Below are positions 1 to 10,959 of a stretch of DNA of 64,000 nucleotides, in pieces (the stretch's first letter is position 1; each line of letters opens with the position of its first letter). The notes under the pieces were generated by a model that was not told the DNA's origin, ran no database searches, and was given only the letters and a program-made list of their open reading frames with translations. The stretch is from assembly GCA_944474755.1 (NCBI GenBank), contig OX104124.1:496001-560000 (forward strand). The letters are read 5' to 3'. The DNA is from Limnoperna fortunei. Its lineage: Eukaryota; Mollusca; Bivalvia; Mytilida; Modiolidae. The translations under genes and the position numbers were made by a program.

Positions 1-162
1 AAAATAGCAAAGATAAATAAGAGAGAAAAGTCAAGGGACAATTACAAATCCGGATATAGACAAACATACACAACGCAACACAAAAAAACACAAAAAACAG
101 AGAGTTACCCGAACCCAATAAAAACCATGGTTGCACTAGGTGCTCCGGACGAGTAAGCAGTA
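1..162 (-). mobile_element. Penelope-like element, 3' end fragment (copy A)
   Basis: Reads on the minus strand as the 3' untranslated tail shared with the copies at 4211, 5533, 13511 and 59445. Shared landmarks are the AAATCCGGATATAGACAAAC block, the CCCGAACCCAATAAAAACC block and the GCTCCGGACGAGTAAGCAG block. It has no coding part. It is cut by the window edge on the left, so its true 3' terminus may lie outside. The assignment to a Penelope-like element rests on copy D, where the same tail follows a reverse transcriptase domain. Confidence 0.65.
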
Positions 163-840
163 AATTTAATTTATTGTTAAAGATTAAGAAGATATGCATT
201 TCCAACAGTTTGTTAACAATACCAAAAATTTGCATTTATTTTCCGTCTTCTTTACCTGGTCTTTAATTTTTTTTTTGGCTTTTACGTTGGCTTTCTGCAC
301 GTTTATAACCGCGATGACTTCAGGTGATCCGAAGAGTTATAATATCTTGCCTCACAGTGTTGCTTCGTGTCAAAGTCAAATTTGCACGAGTTCTTACCGT
401 GTCTTATAATTTTCAGGCATCTTAAATTTGTTGAGCGTTTTCTGCCATTAGAAATGTTTCGGTTATATACTAAATACACTACCTTTAGTGTATCCTTAAG
501 AACTGGAAATTAAAAAACCCACAGAGACGACATCATCGCATTATAATTAGACTTACACATGGTCATCAAAGTACAATAATTTACGACAAACAACAACTTT
601 ATAATTTCTCTCGCTCGTTCAAAATTTTCAAGCTTCCTGCATACGGTGTATATATTGTATGCAAAATGAAACAAATTCCTTAGAATAGAGTACTAAAGAA
701 AGTTAAAACAAAAAAAGACTATCTATTTAATAAGTTTTACTTTTGATGATATTTCTTTATCAATATTCTATGATGCAAAACATTTTCACAAATTTTGAAT
801 GCAGTACATAGTAATTATGAATAGATGATCATTGGATTTC
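163..840. other. AT-rich intergenic stretch, nothing recognised
   Basis: Low-complexity AT-rich DNA. A 71-residue reading frame at 194-409 is hydrophobic at its start, but has no domain, no splice context and no repeats of its own. I see no gene here. Confidence 0.5.
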
Positions 841-865
841 AAGTATTCATTAAAATGGGTAAGGT

Positions 866-1320
866 ATCATACACCACTAGTCAGGTGTATCCAATACACC
901 ACTAGTCAGGTGTATTATACACCATTAGTCAGGTGTATTATACACCACTAGTCAGCTGTATCCAATACACCACTAGTCAGGTGTATCATACACCACTAGT
1001 CAGGTGTATCATACACCACTAGTCAGGTGTATCCAGTACACCACTAGTCAGGTTTATCATACACCACTAGTCAGGTGTATCATACACCACTAGTCAGGTG
1101 TATTATACACCATTAGTCAGGTGTATTATACACCACTAGTCAGCTGTATCCAATACACCACTAGTCAGGTGTATCATACACCACTAGTCAGGTGTATCAT
1201 ACACCACTAGTCAGGTGTATCCAGTACACCACTAGTCAGGTTTATCATACACCACTAGTCAGGTGTATCCAATACACCACTAGTCAGGTTTATCATACAC
1301 CACTAGTCAGGTGTATCCAA
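866..1320. repeat. 23-bp tandem array, about 20 copies (ACTAGT minisatellite)
   Basis: Units read TACACCACTAGTCAGGTGTA plus a 2-4 base spacer (TC, TCA, TCCA), giving a period near 22-24. Each unit holds an inverted repeat, TACACC/GGTGTA, around ACTAGTCA, so either strand can form a small hairpin. Larger blocks are repeated (the region from about 900 recurs from about 1080), so growth was also by multi-unit duplication. One degenerate unit with the same flank occurs at 11826-11865, which looks like the unexpanded state. Confidence 0.9.
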
Positions 1321-1640
1321 TAATTATCGCATAACAATCACTCTGTCAAGAGTTCAAAATTGGGAAAAACTATCAGCAATCATATTTTCACATGAAATAT
1401 TTATCAAAAGGGAAAACTTACATGTAGAAAAACGTATTAAAAGCGCGGACAAGCCGTTTTCCTTTATGTTTATCTAAACAAAGTGGCTACGTTTGCAAAA
1501 ATCAGAATACTGACTTCAAGCTCATGCATGCCTGATGAATTGAGAAATATAGGCATCGTATGCAGGAGAAGCTAAAATATTTCTGTGCTAATGAGGAAAA
1601 TTTTATAATTTTGAAATTAAAATAAAATAGAATACAAAGT
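1321..1640. repeat. Dispersed repeat family R1, copy 1
   Basis: Shares an ordered set of blocks with 5385-5880 and 11820-12180: AAATTGGGAAA, TTAAAAGCGCGGAC, a GAGAAATATAGGCATCGTATGCAGGAG block and AATTTTATAATTTTGAAATTA. It lies directly after the 23-bp array, as the 11.8-kb copy lies directly after a single array-like unit. The class of element is unknown. Confidence 0.55.
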
Positions 1641-2840
1641 TGTCGGTTTCCGGTTAATACGTATAAATTGTTTACACAGAAACAAAAGTTATTTATGACT
1701 CCTTTTTAGACCAATTCAACTTACCCAACAAATACACAGTCAGAATACAAATGGTCACTTTCATTCTTATTCCACTTTGTGCCAGTGATAATCAACACAA
1801 TAAACATACTTTTATATTAGTATGAATACCTAACACGTGACCCACGTGTTTTATCTTGAATAAGAACCTACTTCCTGACTTTGAAGAGTGTGTTCTAACA
1901 AGTAAAATGTTTTACCTGTATAAAAAATATTAAAAACTTTTGAAAGATTAGGAATGTGTTTATCCTATTTATAGATCCTACGAAATGAGAGCACAAACTT
2001 ATATCCGCAACACATTGTTGTTATCATACGTTTGTGTTGCTTTTACTTAAGAGTGTTATGATTTGTCATTCCTTTATCATACTGTTGTTGCAAAATGTAG
2101 ATTTTTCTTCAACGAAAAATGTTTATGGTGTGTTAAACATGTAGTAATGCAGTTCTATTCCAGAATTTTCGTTTACTTCACTGTGAACACAGGTTGTAAT
2201 ATAATAGATTTTTGGTATTCTGATTTGCATTGATTGAGAATGTAAGTTAATGTCCATTTGTTTGTTGTTAGATTAACTTCGTTACGTCACAAATATTCTA
2301 CATACATGTGTTTTGTATTATTCAGAACGGTCGAAGCATTTAATGACAGAGTAAATTATATAAAATCATAAATTAAACATGTAACTTGAAGTCTGCACAC
2401 CGATCATTTTGTCCTTCTTTTCTTCCATAGACCAACGAATTTTAACGTACATTTTATCTATGGTATGATACTGTTGATTTCTAAATATTTTCAAACTTAG
2501 AACTGCAATATATATCATGACAACAACGTCAACTTCTGTCTGAAGAACCGATATAACGGCGAAAGCGCTAACAGTTTAAATTATGTGTAATTCTGTGTTT
2601 TTTTTATAAACTTGGCAATCATTCTTTGCACTTGGAACCATATTCCTATCCATAATGTGTTGTTGATTGTGTTAGACTTTGTTGTATTATTTTTAACATC
2701 CGTGATGGTTAGCGCTGCTGGTTGAGTTTTAATTCCCCGAGGTTAGCCCGCTCCGGCATCAACATTTTTGTGTTGATTGAAGAACACATCAAAGCAATGA
2801 CAATGTACGTGTAAAGTTCAAAATTGTCAAAACCCTAAAG
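1641..2840. other. AT-rich intergenic stretch
   Basis: No coding region or RNA gene recognised. A short segment near 2700-2770 (TGATGGTTAGCGCTGCTGG) has higher GC and may be a decayed repeat. Nothing else stands out. Confidence 0.4.
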
Positions 2841-2965
2841 TTCTTCCTAACCCAGGTATAAATTAATCTTAGTCATAATTTGGTTTCCAGTTCGGCATAG
2901 TTTGATTGTATAGTTCTTTGCTCTTAATTTTCGTATAGTGTTTGACATTTTCAATTTTTTTGGTA

Positions 2966-3014
2966 GAGCGCCTCTGATGAGTCTTGAATAGACGAAACGC
3001 GCGTCAGGAGGAGC
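2966..3014 (+). ncRNA. Hammerhead ribozyme, type I, with minimal stem III
   Basis: All catalytic core positions are present and ordered. CTGATGA lies at 2974-2980. Stem II is GTCT/AGAC closed by a five-base loop at 2981-2993. GAAA lies at 2994-2997. Stem III is ACGC/GCGT with no loop at 2997-3004, and the cleavage-site C is 3005. Stem I starts with CCT/AGG around the core, then shows mismatches as expected for the internal loop that contacts loop II. Known background: metazoan hammerheads with very short stem III occur in bivalve retrozyme-like repeats and in some Penelope-like elements. Inferred: this copy may self-cleave, probably best as a dimer. Activity is not shown by the sequence alone. 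Confidence 0.85.
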
Positions 3015-3329
3015 AAAATTTATTGCCTTGAAATTTGTTATATTTTTGAGCGCTTTGAGTAACATTGTTTACATTTAGCGCTTTATAAAACCTGTAATAA
3101 TAATAATAATATATAATAATAATCAGTTTTTATTAAGAAATATCAATAGTATGAATTGATCTCAACGTATTCAATGTATCTAAATTAAGATATCGTAGAT
3201 AAGAAACGCGTTTATTTTATATTTTATGTACTTTAAAGTATGCAATCCCTAAAGCTTATTATATTTGGGGCCGTTTCCGACTAGTAAAGTTAGTTACATG
3301 CTGTTGAACACATGCCTAAATTCACTAAA

Positions 3330-3475
3330 ACTGCAGGTCAGTGTCTTCCCACGGGCATGGTGGTGCATAACTTCAATCTGAATTGAAATTTACAGTTTTC
3401 TTACTAAAAGTCGGGGTTTTTCCATGTACTCTGGAATCCTTCCTAATAAGAATTTAGATGAAATATATTGCTGCT
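3330..3475 (+). mobile_element. Degenerate SINE 3' part
   Basis: Weakly matches the body of the SINE family at 55111 (ACTTCAATCTGAATTG, CAGTTTTCTTACTAAAAGTCG, TACTCTGGAATCCTTCC). The tRNA-like head is not recognisable. It is an old copy. Confidence 0.45.
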
Positions 3476-4210
3476 TTTATGCTAAGACTGATTGTTGTTT
3501 TAGCTTACTGTTTGATCTAACGATAAATGTGTCTTAGTAATTATCAGTCGTCATGCATATTATCAGTTCCAACTTGCTTAACAATATATACATGTATGTT
3601 TAAATCCGAAAAATGATTGATTGATTGGATTTTTGGTTTACATCAAGCGAGCAGTATGTCCGCTATGTTTTGGACGAGAACAAACATTAAATTAATTCAG
3701 AAATGTTGGACCAAGAGGACAAACATTTTAAATGCCACTGGAAAAGTATGGGGTATGGGTAGGGGCGGGAAATTTAGAATTTTGTATCGGCTACAACGAG
3801 CGTACTCTTAACGACATATATATAAGTAGTCTATATCGTGCAAGGAGCTTGGCACTCTCCAAACACGTTACCCATTGTAGTCTGAGGTCAGGCTTTATGT
3901 ATTATAACCTGACAACCATAACACGAAGCATCCCTTATTCGCAACCTAGGTTGCGCACTGTGAACCCTCACATTATGGTCGAGCCGAAAACTTGATGTCG
4001 TATTTGTATTATATAGCATTAATAAAATAACTAGAAAGAATAATTATGCATGTAGTGAGAAATCTTCGATTTCATCCTGAAGGCTTTGAAAGCAAATATG
4101 TGTATTATTTTATATTTGTTTGTTTTCTAATTCTTTACAGTATATTGCGTCCTTAAAGCAGACCAAGAGTTTTTTTTACAAGTTTTACAAGCTTCAATTT
4201 TTGGCAGTTA
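3476..4210. other. Intergenic, with a fragment of a GGCACTCTC repeat
   Basis: The segment near 3837-3900 (CGTGCAAGGAGCTTGGCACT) resembles the triplicated unit at 10193-10262 and the segment at 45960, so it belongs to a dispersed repeat. The 64- and 87-residue frames at 3617-3995 overlap each other and this repeat, and are not supported as genes. Confidence 0.4.
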
Positions 4211-4610
4211 TAAGAAAAATAACAAAGGAAACCACCGACCGAACAGCAAGGTCTAAAAGTCCAGATACAACTACAAATCCGGATATAGACAAAGATATAC
4301 CACGTAAAACAAACACATACCACCTAAAACAAAGATATACCACGTAAAACAAAGATATACCACGTAAAACAAAGATATACCACGTAAAACAAACACTAAA
4401 AACACAAAAACAGAAAACCCGAATACAAAAAAAGATGGGTGCACTAAGATAAGCAGTGTCTGCCTCTAATTAGACATCCGTCGAGTAACTCATTGTCATG
4501 TCTAGGAAAAAGTCAAATCCAGGAAAAAGAAAGACTATCTATGACTCAGCAAAAATGTCCGATCGTATTTGAGAGATTGATTTCCCATAATGATCAATTA
4601 AGTAATGATG
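4211..4610 (-). mobile_element. Penelope-like element, 3' end fragment (copy B)
   Basis: On the minus strand it begins inside the last codons of the element's protein (GKSISQIRSDIFAES then stop, near 4530-4605) and continues into the same 3' tail as the other copies. Within the tail, an about 20-bp unit containing AAGATATACCACGTAAA has expanded to four or five copies at 4290-4390, which the other copies lack. The copy is 5'-truncated, as expected from incomplete reverse transcription. Confidence 0.8.
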
Positions 4611-5384
4611 ATGTCCATTTCGCCAATAATTTTCTACTACACAATTTATTTACATTGACTAAATATCCCACGCTACAAAGTTTAATAGACATTTTTATTT
4701 GAAACATTCGTAAAAAAAATAATAAATTACGCTACCTAGAAAAAAGCAAAAATACAATAAGTACCCATGTTGGTCCTATACAGTAAACAATGTATTATCA
4801 ACGGATTTTTTATAACATGCTTGCTCTTATATTAAAAATTATGATCTTTTATGCCAGTTGAAAACGACGTGTTTCAAATTAGATTTATTCGGCATTTATA
4901 GTAAATTGCTGCTTAATCAAATTTTGTTTGTTTGTTTAACATCTAAATAAAAAAGTGTGCTCAACAGTGTTCAATAACAAAAATGTTTCCCCTGATGATA
5001 AATAAATGACACATATTTGTGTGCGAAACAACATGTGTTTATTTTGACTATCTACTTAACTGAACCCAAAAGCCAAAAGTACTTTTAGTGTTTCAACGAT
5101 TAAAGATGATTTAATGGTGAGTTTAATTTAAAAAAAAACCTACAACACTACTGAATCAAGGATGGATTTAGCATGTTTATTTATATGGGTTTCTTAGTGA
5201 GTAATAATACAGAAATAGCACGTTCTCTAACAAATCTTATAAATTGTTTGGTATCCACATCTGAATTACGCCACCAGTGGAGTAGTTTTTTCTACAGTAT
5301 CTATGAAGCCCGCTGTTAACTGCTGAGTTGGTTACGACGTTTTGTGGAGCATTTAGCAGAACCAGCGATATGTCTATGTATATG

Positions 5385-5532
5385 TACTGAATTTAAAAAT
5401 TGGGAAATCTGTCATCAATCATATTTTCAATCTAGATTCGTAATAATTATCAACAAAGAAATTGTATCTATAGTAGAACTCAGTAAAGGCGAAGCAAACG
5501 AGTCGTTTTTCTTGTAATTTTGGTTGATAAGT
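5385..5532. repeat. Dispersed repeat family R1, copy 2, left part
   Basis: Matches 1355-1480 and 11890-11990 (AAATTGGGAAA, ATCAATCATATTTTCA, TATCTATAGTAGAACT, GTTGATAAGT). It is interrupted at 5533 by Penelope copy C and resumes at 5712. Confidence 0.55.
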
Positions 5533-5711
5533 AGCAAAGGAAACCGGCCGAACAAGACCAGAAAGACGAGGGTCAATTACAAATCCGGATAGAGACAAAC
5601 ATATATAGCGCAAAACCACAACAACAGACAGAAAGTGAGTAACTCGAAACTAATGAAAACCGTGGTTGCACTCAGGTTCTCCGAACGAGTAAGCAGTGCA
5701 TGTCTCAAATT
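5533..5711 (-). mobile_element. Penelope-like 3' fragment (copy C) with 6-bp target duplication
   Basis: A 179-bp piece of the element's 3' tail sits inside R1 copy 2. It is flanked on both sides by ATAAGT (5527-5532 and 5712-5717). The uninterrupted R1 copy at 11.97 kb has a single ATAAGT at the same place, so that copy serves as the empty site. This shows that such short tails are real insertion products, not random fragments. Confidence 0.85.
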
Positions 5712-5880
5712 ATAAGTCTATAAGGAAGAAATGTGTGTGACGTTTACAAAAATTCAGTAGACGTACTGCTTGCTCTCACAGACGTGGTCAGTTAAGAATA
5801 TATACACCGTATGCAAGTGAAGCTGGAATAAGTGAGACAAGTTTATAATCTTGAATTAAAATCATCTCATTTGTTGTAAA
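5712..5880. repeat. Dispersed repeat family R1, copy 2, right part
   Basis: Continues the R1 family after the Penelope insertion. GGAAGAAATGTGTGTGACG, ACACCGTATGCAAG and AAGTTTATAATCTTGAATT align with 11990-12150 and with 1480-1620. Confidence 0.55.
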
Positions 5881-7200
5881 TTCGTGTGATGAAGAGACCA
5901 TTTGCGTCATATTCGACGTGTAAGTCTAACTCCAATGTATATGAAGCTGGTTCTGTAATTTCTTTTAATTTCTAGTTTGAAAGAAGCCATTCAGCATATA
6001 GGTTGGTAACTGAAAGGGGATCATCAATATATCCGTGCGTAAAATTCATAAGAATACATGAACAATTGGCATTGAGCGGCCACATTTTACACCAATTGGA
6101 ATTCTGATTACATGCAAAAACAAATCCTCTAAAAGTTACAAAACATTGTTGTAACCTAAAATAATTGTAGGTGTACGTGGAGTTATCATAGATCTAGTTC
6201 CTCATCTTTGTTAGAAATGTCAAAGAAATACAAATCGAATATATGACTTATATGATTTCATGTTTTGTAGGTGTTGCTGGGGTGTATGTTGAGTTGCTAG
6301 CTGAATTGTCAATACTTAATTCCTTTATCAATCAATTAAGATACAATATTGTTAGAGGCTTTGTCAGCTGATATAACAACATATGTGTCATAGAAATGAA
6401 ATAATGTTTCTGAGGTCAGATTTAGCATGAATGCTTATTACTGACTGTGTCAAGTAAACAAATTAAAAAAAGCTCAGGATGTAAGAAACTACATTTATGT
6501 CGGAATTACATAGAACAACACAAGTGAATACGTATTGACTGAAGGTACATATTCATCCACGACAAGTTGATATATCATTTTAACACGAGTGATAAAACAA
6601 GAACTGTTTTGTGAATTATAATAAATTCTAACAAAACAATTAGATTATATTATTCCAGAAATGTTATAGCCTAAACATAATTTATATTTTCCAGTACACT
6701 TATTCAAACAAAAGGGAATGACAGGCAAATAAGTGTAGATTATGTTCTGGAACAAACTACACTCAGATACAAATATATGTACTTAAAAGTTAACAAACAT
6801 ATATAAAATTTCAGTCATTTTAGCAGCATGATAATTTCGCTTTAGAAATGTATGTTTCGCATTGACGAAAAATGATTTACAACAACTAATTTGTTCAGAA
6901 TTGTATTACATATGACATACATTAAACTACACGTGAACTTCCAGTCATATATTCAGACAATAGATTACACGAAGAAGAAATGTAGAACGTACATTGCACT
7001 CACATTTCGCAATAGTTCTGTTAAGCGGACAATTTTAAATTCAATAATAATAACAGTTTGGTTTTATCAATATAAATGTCATGAAAATGACCACATAAGT
7101 AACGTGAAAATAAAAATGTGACGCAGAAACATGGGAAATTTATGATTGGGTTCACGTTATTTACAAATTTATCTGTCAGGCAGCACGTTTGATGACACGA
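5881..7200. other. AT-rich intergenic stretch upstream of the inhibitor gene
   Basis: No coding region recognised. The 76-residue frame at 6891-7121 is rich in AT-driven codons and lacks any domain. The last hundred bases probably include upstream regulatory sequence of the gene starting near 7290. Confidence 0.4.
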
Positions 7201-7261
7201 ACTGTTTAAAATAGTTTACATATACAGACATGTAAGCACGACATAAGAGCAACGCGCACCA

Positions 7262-7292
7262 TATATAAATGTACAGTTATATCATTGACACA
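7262..7292 (+). promoter_or_regulatory. TATA box and likely start site of the I84 inhibitor gene
   Basis: TATATAAA lies at 7262-7269. A TCATTG initiator-like sequence lies about 20-25 bases downstream at 7282-7287. The first ATG with a signal peptide is at 7317, giving a very short 5' leader. Spacing is consistent with a TATA-driven promoter of a highly expressed secreted protein; the start site is inferred. Confidence 0.6.
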
Positions 7293-7316
7293 TCAAATTT
7301 GTTTAAGAATCTGAAA

Positions 7317-9488
7317 ATGAAAGTAACTGTTTGTATTATTGCTGTGTGCTTAATTGGTAAGTCAATAAAAAGATTTCTTTTTGTTTTAGTAAAACAACAT
7401 AAATATATTAGTCGTGAACTGTAATTTGCAATGAAATTCTGAATTATCTAAATTATCTTGACGAAAATATTATAAAATGCATTACCACGGATGACCTAAA
7501 CGTGTTTTACGCGCTCGATATTGCGTCCCTTTTCTAATATTAAAAAAATTTTATTATCTCAACGACAGAATTGCGCATACTTGAAATAAAAAAAAAAACC
7601 AGTGTTTTTACTAATAAAATTAATTAAAAGCAGTCAAAATCTCTGATTCAATTCTCTTAGTTTCAGAAAACGATTTGCTGCTCACGGAAAACATGTTTAC
7701 GACAATATAATATATTTCTATTAGTGCGCAACAGTTTGACTGCTTCTATGAACAAAGCTTGTACAAGTAAAATCACATAGGGATGTTGATAATTTTTAAA
7801 CTAAGCAATTATCTTTCGTAAACTGATGAATAAATCATGTGATACGACTATTGTAGGTCTAGTAAAAAGTGAATCATGTACAACCGGTGGCGCTGGCCAA
7901 TGTGTACATACACTTTGTGATTCTACACATCATGTGACCTGTATTGATAGCACGTGTACCTGTACTGAAAACGACCCTGGAAATACAAGTATGTTGAAAC
8001 AATAAGTATAAAATATTTTGTATCATGCCTAGCTAAATACTGAATACATATGTGTATTTATCTAGATGTTAATCACCCATATTTAATTGATTGTATTTGA
8101 TTGGCCACACAATCTTTTCTTTTCATCTATTGATACAAATTTATGACTAATGTTGAAAAGAACGTGTGTTTCTTATATCGTTTGCTTATTGATACGTTCA
8201 TCTTTACGAACTCCTACTTTATTATTTGTATAAAACTTCCTTCATGATCAAATATATCTTATATAAATATCACATTTCTAATGCAGAATATAATTCTTTT
8301 TATGCAAATAAGTAAATAATACTTATTTCATGTGCATCCATTTTTTTAAACTGTAATTGCTGTATAGAATTTAAATGTGATGTTAAGATGTTAAGACCAC
8401 TTACCCGTTTTTCGTTCCAGAACTGTACCTGAATTTTCGATAAATACAATTTTAGCGACAACTGTAATGTAAAATTTGCATAAACTTCATTTGAGGTAAT
8501 TTTAACATATCTGACTCACAACGTTCGCTTTTTTCCGTTGTCATGGTAATTGAGAAAATGTTCAAGCTGAGAGAAACATTTTACCCAAAATTTGCGCTGC
8601 GACCAATACACTTGTGATAATAAAAAACCTAACTCAGTTTGTTCTTTTCAGAATGTGTCAATAAGGACGTATGCCTTACACTAACATCATGGAATTGTCC
8701 TGCTGATAGACGTCACTGCATTGACGGCCAATGTCGTTGTTCTAGAAATTGGTAAATATCTTTAGTACAGATAATGTCTTAAAATGTTTGTGTTCAGTTC
8801 GTATTTCCCATACCGTTTAAAACAAACATTTAAACGGTTACGAGATATATATTCAAAATTAGTTGTTTATGATATCACCTAATTTACATTGCATTGCCGA
8901 GTGTTTATGTTTGTAAAGTCATCTACTATTGATTGATAGTTCGGTCAACACTGAGGTTGATGTTTTGCATCTCACTGTAGGCAGAGCGTACTCAACTTCA
9001 ATCTTAATTGACAAAATTGCTAATTGCCTACCGATGGGTAGGGGTTTTCTGCGGTTACTCCGGTCGCTACCTTCCCCAATAAAACTTTACGCCACGGTAT
9101 AGCTAAAACTTAAGTGGCGTCAAAAACCATTTAAATAACCAGACATTTACATTGCGGGATAGTAATGACACTTTAATTGATAAATTCAAAACGTTGAATT
9201 GCTTTAAAAAGTATATGTGTTTCATCTTATAAGGTCTATTAAATTAAAACTTGCTTTCTTTCTTCCACCATACATGATTATTGTTTTATCTTATCATTTG
9301 ATCTAAAAGTAAATGTAGATTAGTGACTTTTTTGTTAAGCACTATGTAGTTCAGTATGTCGACTCAAACGGCCATGATTTCATACATAAAATATGTTGTT
9401 CTATTAAGAATTTATAAATAAAGAACACGAACCGTTAAAACGATGGAGAGAAAGTTTACAATTCATTTGGAATTTCTCTTTTTTCAGA
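7317..9488 (+). CDS. Secreted 12-cysteine serine protease inhibitor, I84 (Cvsi-like) family
   Basis: Three coding exons join in frame: 7317-7356 (ends phase 1, donor GTAAGT), 7857-7988 (donor GTATGT) and 8652-8751 (donor GTAAAT). The first base of exon 4 at 9488 completes a TGA stop; reading straight through the third donor also gives a stop one codon later. The product is about 90 residues. Residues 1-18 (MKVTVCIIAVCLIGLVKS) form a signal peptide. The mature part of about 72 residues has exactly 12 cysteines in two similar halves, each ending in a CxC pair (CTC and CRC). Size and cysteine count match the oyster inhibitors Cvsi-1 and Cvsi-2 (MEROPS I84), which inhibit subtilisin-like proteases and are linked to host defence against parasite proteases. 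Function here is inferred from the pattern. No neighbour is co-transcribed. Alternative: another cysteine-rich defence peptide. Confidence 0.8.
8935..9140 (+). mobile_element. tRNA-derived SINE, degraded copy in an intron
   Basis: Lies in the last intron of the inhibitor gene. It follows the family consensus seen at 55111: GTCAACACTGAGGTT, CTCACTGTAGGCAG, TCTTAATTGACAA, TACCGATGGGTAGGGG and ACTCCGG blocks, ending near AAGTGGCGTC. The A-box half of the head is missing. Confidence 0.75.
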
Positions 9489-9518
9489 AATGGTTAACAG
9501 TGATTACAACAATTATTT

Positions 9519-9524
9519 AATAAA
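9519..9524 (+). terminator. Poly(A) signal of the inhibitor gene
   Basis: AATAAA lies 30 bases after the stop codon and is followed by a T-rich and GT-rich stretch (9530-9565), as expected for a cleavage site. It fixes the 3' end of the small gene. Confidence 0.65.
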
Positions 9525-9529
9525 CAGAA

Positions 9530-10180
9530 CAATACTTTTTACAACCTTTGTGTTTCCGTTGTTTTTGATTGTGGCAAATGGGGCATTTATCACAGATCAA
9601 TAACAATTCTATTTTATACCTCTCTTACACACAAACAGAGAACATGATGGTAATTTTAAGTAATACGGGAGAAAATACGATACGATTATTGTCCCCTAAC
9701 AGATTCTTATCTTTGTTGTACTAAGTAAACGCGTCTAATCTGGACCTCATTTGAGATTAATATGACTTTTTCTTATATATTATCTCTGCCTTGCTTTTTA
9801 GCAATTGTGGACAATTTTTTTCAATACCCCATTTTTAATGAGTCATATGAAAGTTGAAACATTTATAAGGGAATTTTTCCCATGATGATAAAATACTGGG
9901 TATACTATTTACATCATAAAAATGTTCAAATTGACATTTTTCCTGATACAATATACAGAAAAGGTACTAAATAATTAGGTCTTAACGCTGAACAATATTT
10001 TCATTATGTCATCATGAGTTTATGGTTAAAGACATGCAGAGAAAACTGCTAAATTAAGGTATTAAATTCATCAGTCTATAAGACTTAGATGTAATGAAAT
10101 GAGTATGGTATATCTATATTTATTCTTTGACAAAACAGTAATTATTTTAAACGACAAAAAATTTTATCGGAAAACTACAA
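9530..10180. other. AT-rich intergenic stretch
   Basis: No gene, repeat or RNA recognised between the inhibitor poly(A) site and the GGCACT triplication at 10193. Confidence 0.45.
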
Positions 10181-10192
10181 AAGAGTCTTTTA

Positions 10193-10264
10193 TCTGCAGG
10201 GAGCGTGGCACTTTTATCTGCAGGGGGCGTGGCACTCTTATCTGCAGGGGGCGTGGCACTCTCT
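10193..10264. repeat. Three-copy 28-bp repeat (TCTGCAGGGGGCGTGGCACT)
   Basis: The unit TCTGCAGGGGGCGTGGCACT plus CTTTTA or CTCTTA occurs three times. A single diverged form occurs at about 3840 and 45960 followed by the same downstream words (CTCTCTAACAC..., CATCAGGCTTT), so this is a local triplication inside a dispersed repeat. Confidence 0.75.
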
Positions 10265-10444
10265 AACACTTGTTCGTCATCAGGCTTTCACTAAATCAAA
10301 ACGAAAGATGTATGCTCTGAAATATAACATATTTTAATAATCACTTGATTGACATAAATTGAAATACTACGGACATTTTGACTTGCAGGTTATTATATAC
10401 TTTTTAGTATTGAACTGGATGCAATGAGTACATGTCAAAAAATT

Positions 10445-10862
10445 CTACTGTCGTCATCATGGCTTACTTGACCGTTAAGTAATATCTGTTTCACAAATCA
10501 CCTTGGATTTGTTCCTTGTACCGTCGTCATCATGGATTAGTTGACCGTTAAGTAATATCTGTTTCATAAATCACCTTGGATTTGTTCCTTGTACCGTCGT
10601 CATCATGGCTTACTTGACCGTTAAGTAATATCTGTTTCACAAATCACCTTGGATTTGTTCCTTGTACCGTCGTCATCATGGATTAGTTGACCGTTAGGTA
10701 ATATCTGTTTCACAAATCACCTTGGATTTGTTCCTTGTACCGTCGTCATCATGGATTAGTTGACCGTTAAGTAATATCTGTTTCACAAATCACCTTGGAT
10801 TTGTTCCTTGTACCGTCGTCATCATGGATTAGTTGATCGTTAAGTAATATCTGTTTAACCTT
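10445..10862. repeat. 73-bp tandem repeat, about 5.7 copies
   Basis: The word TCGTCATCATGG starts at 10451, 10524, 10597, 10670, 10743 and 10816, a fixed period of 73. Each unit continues TTGACCGTTAAGTAATATC and CACCTTGGATTTGTTCCTTG. Copies alternate between GGCTTACTTGACC and GGATTAGTTGACC, which hints at pairwise amplification. The last copy diverges after TCTGTTTAACC. Confidence 0.95.
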
Positions 10863-10959
10863 TGACCTTTGATTTCTTCCTTTTGCCGTAACCTTCTTAC
10901 TAGATCATGACTACATCCGGGCATTAATTACTAAGACGAGAAGATGCCCTATTCAGAGT

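Noticed and set aside
194..409. 71-codon frame with a hydrophobic start, possible secreted peptide
   Set aside because: No TATA, splice site, cysteine pattern or downstream poly(A) signal; hydrophobicity comes from T-rich sequence.
3617..3995. Two overlapping frames of 64 and 87 codons as a small gene
   Set aside because: Overlapping frames, no domain, and part of the segment belongs to a dispersed GGCACTCTC repeat.
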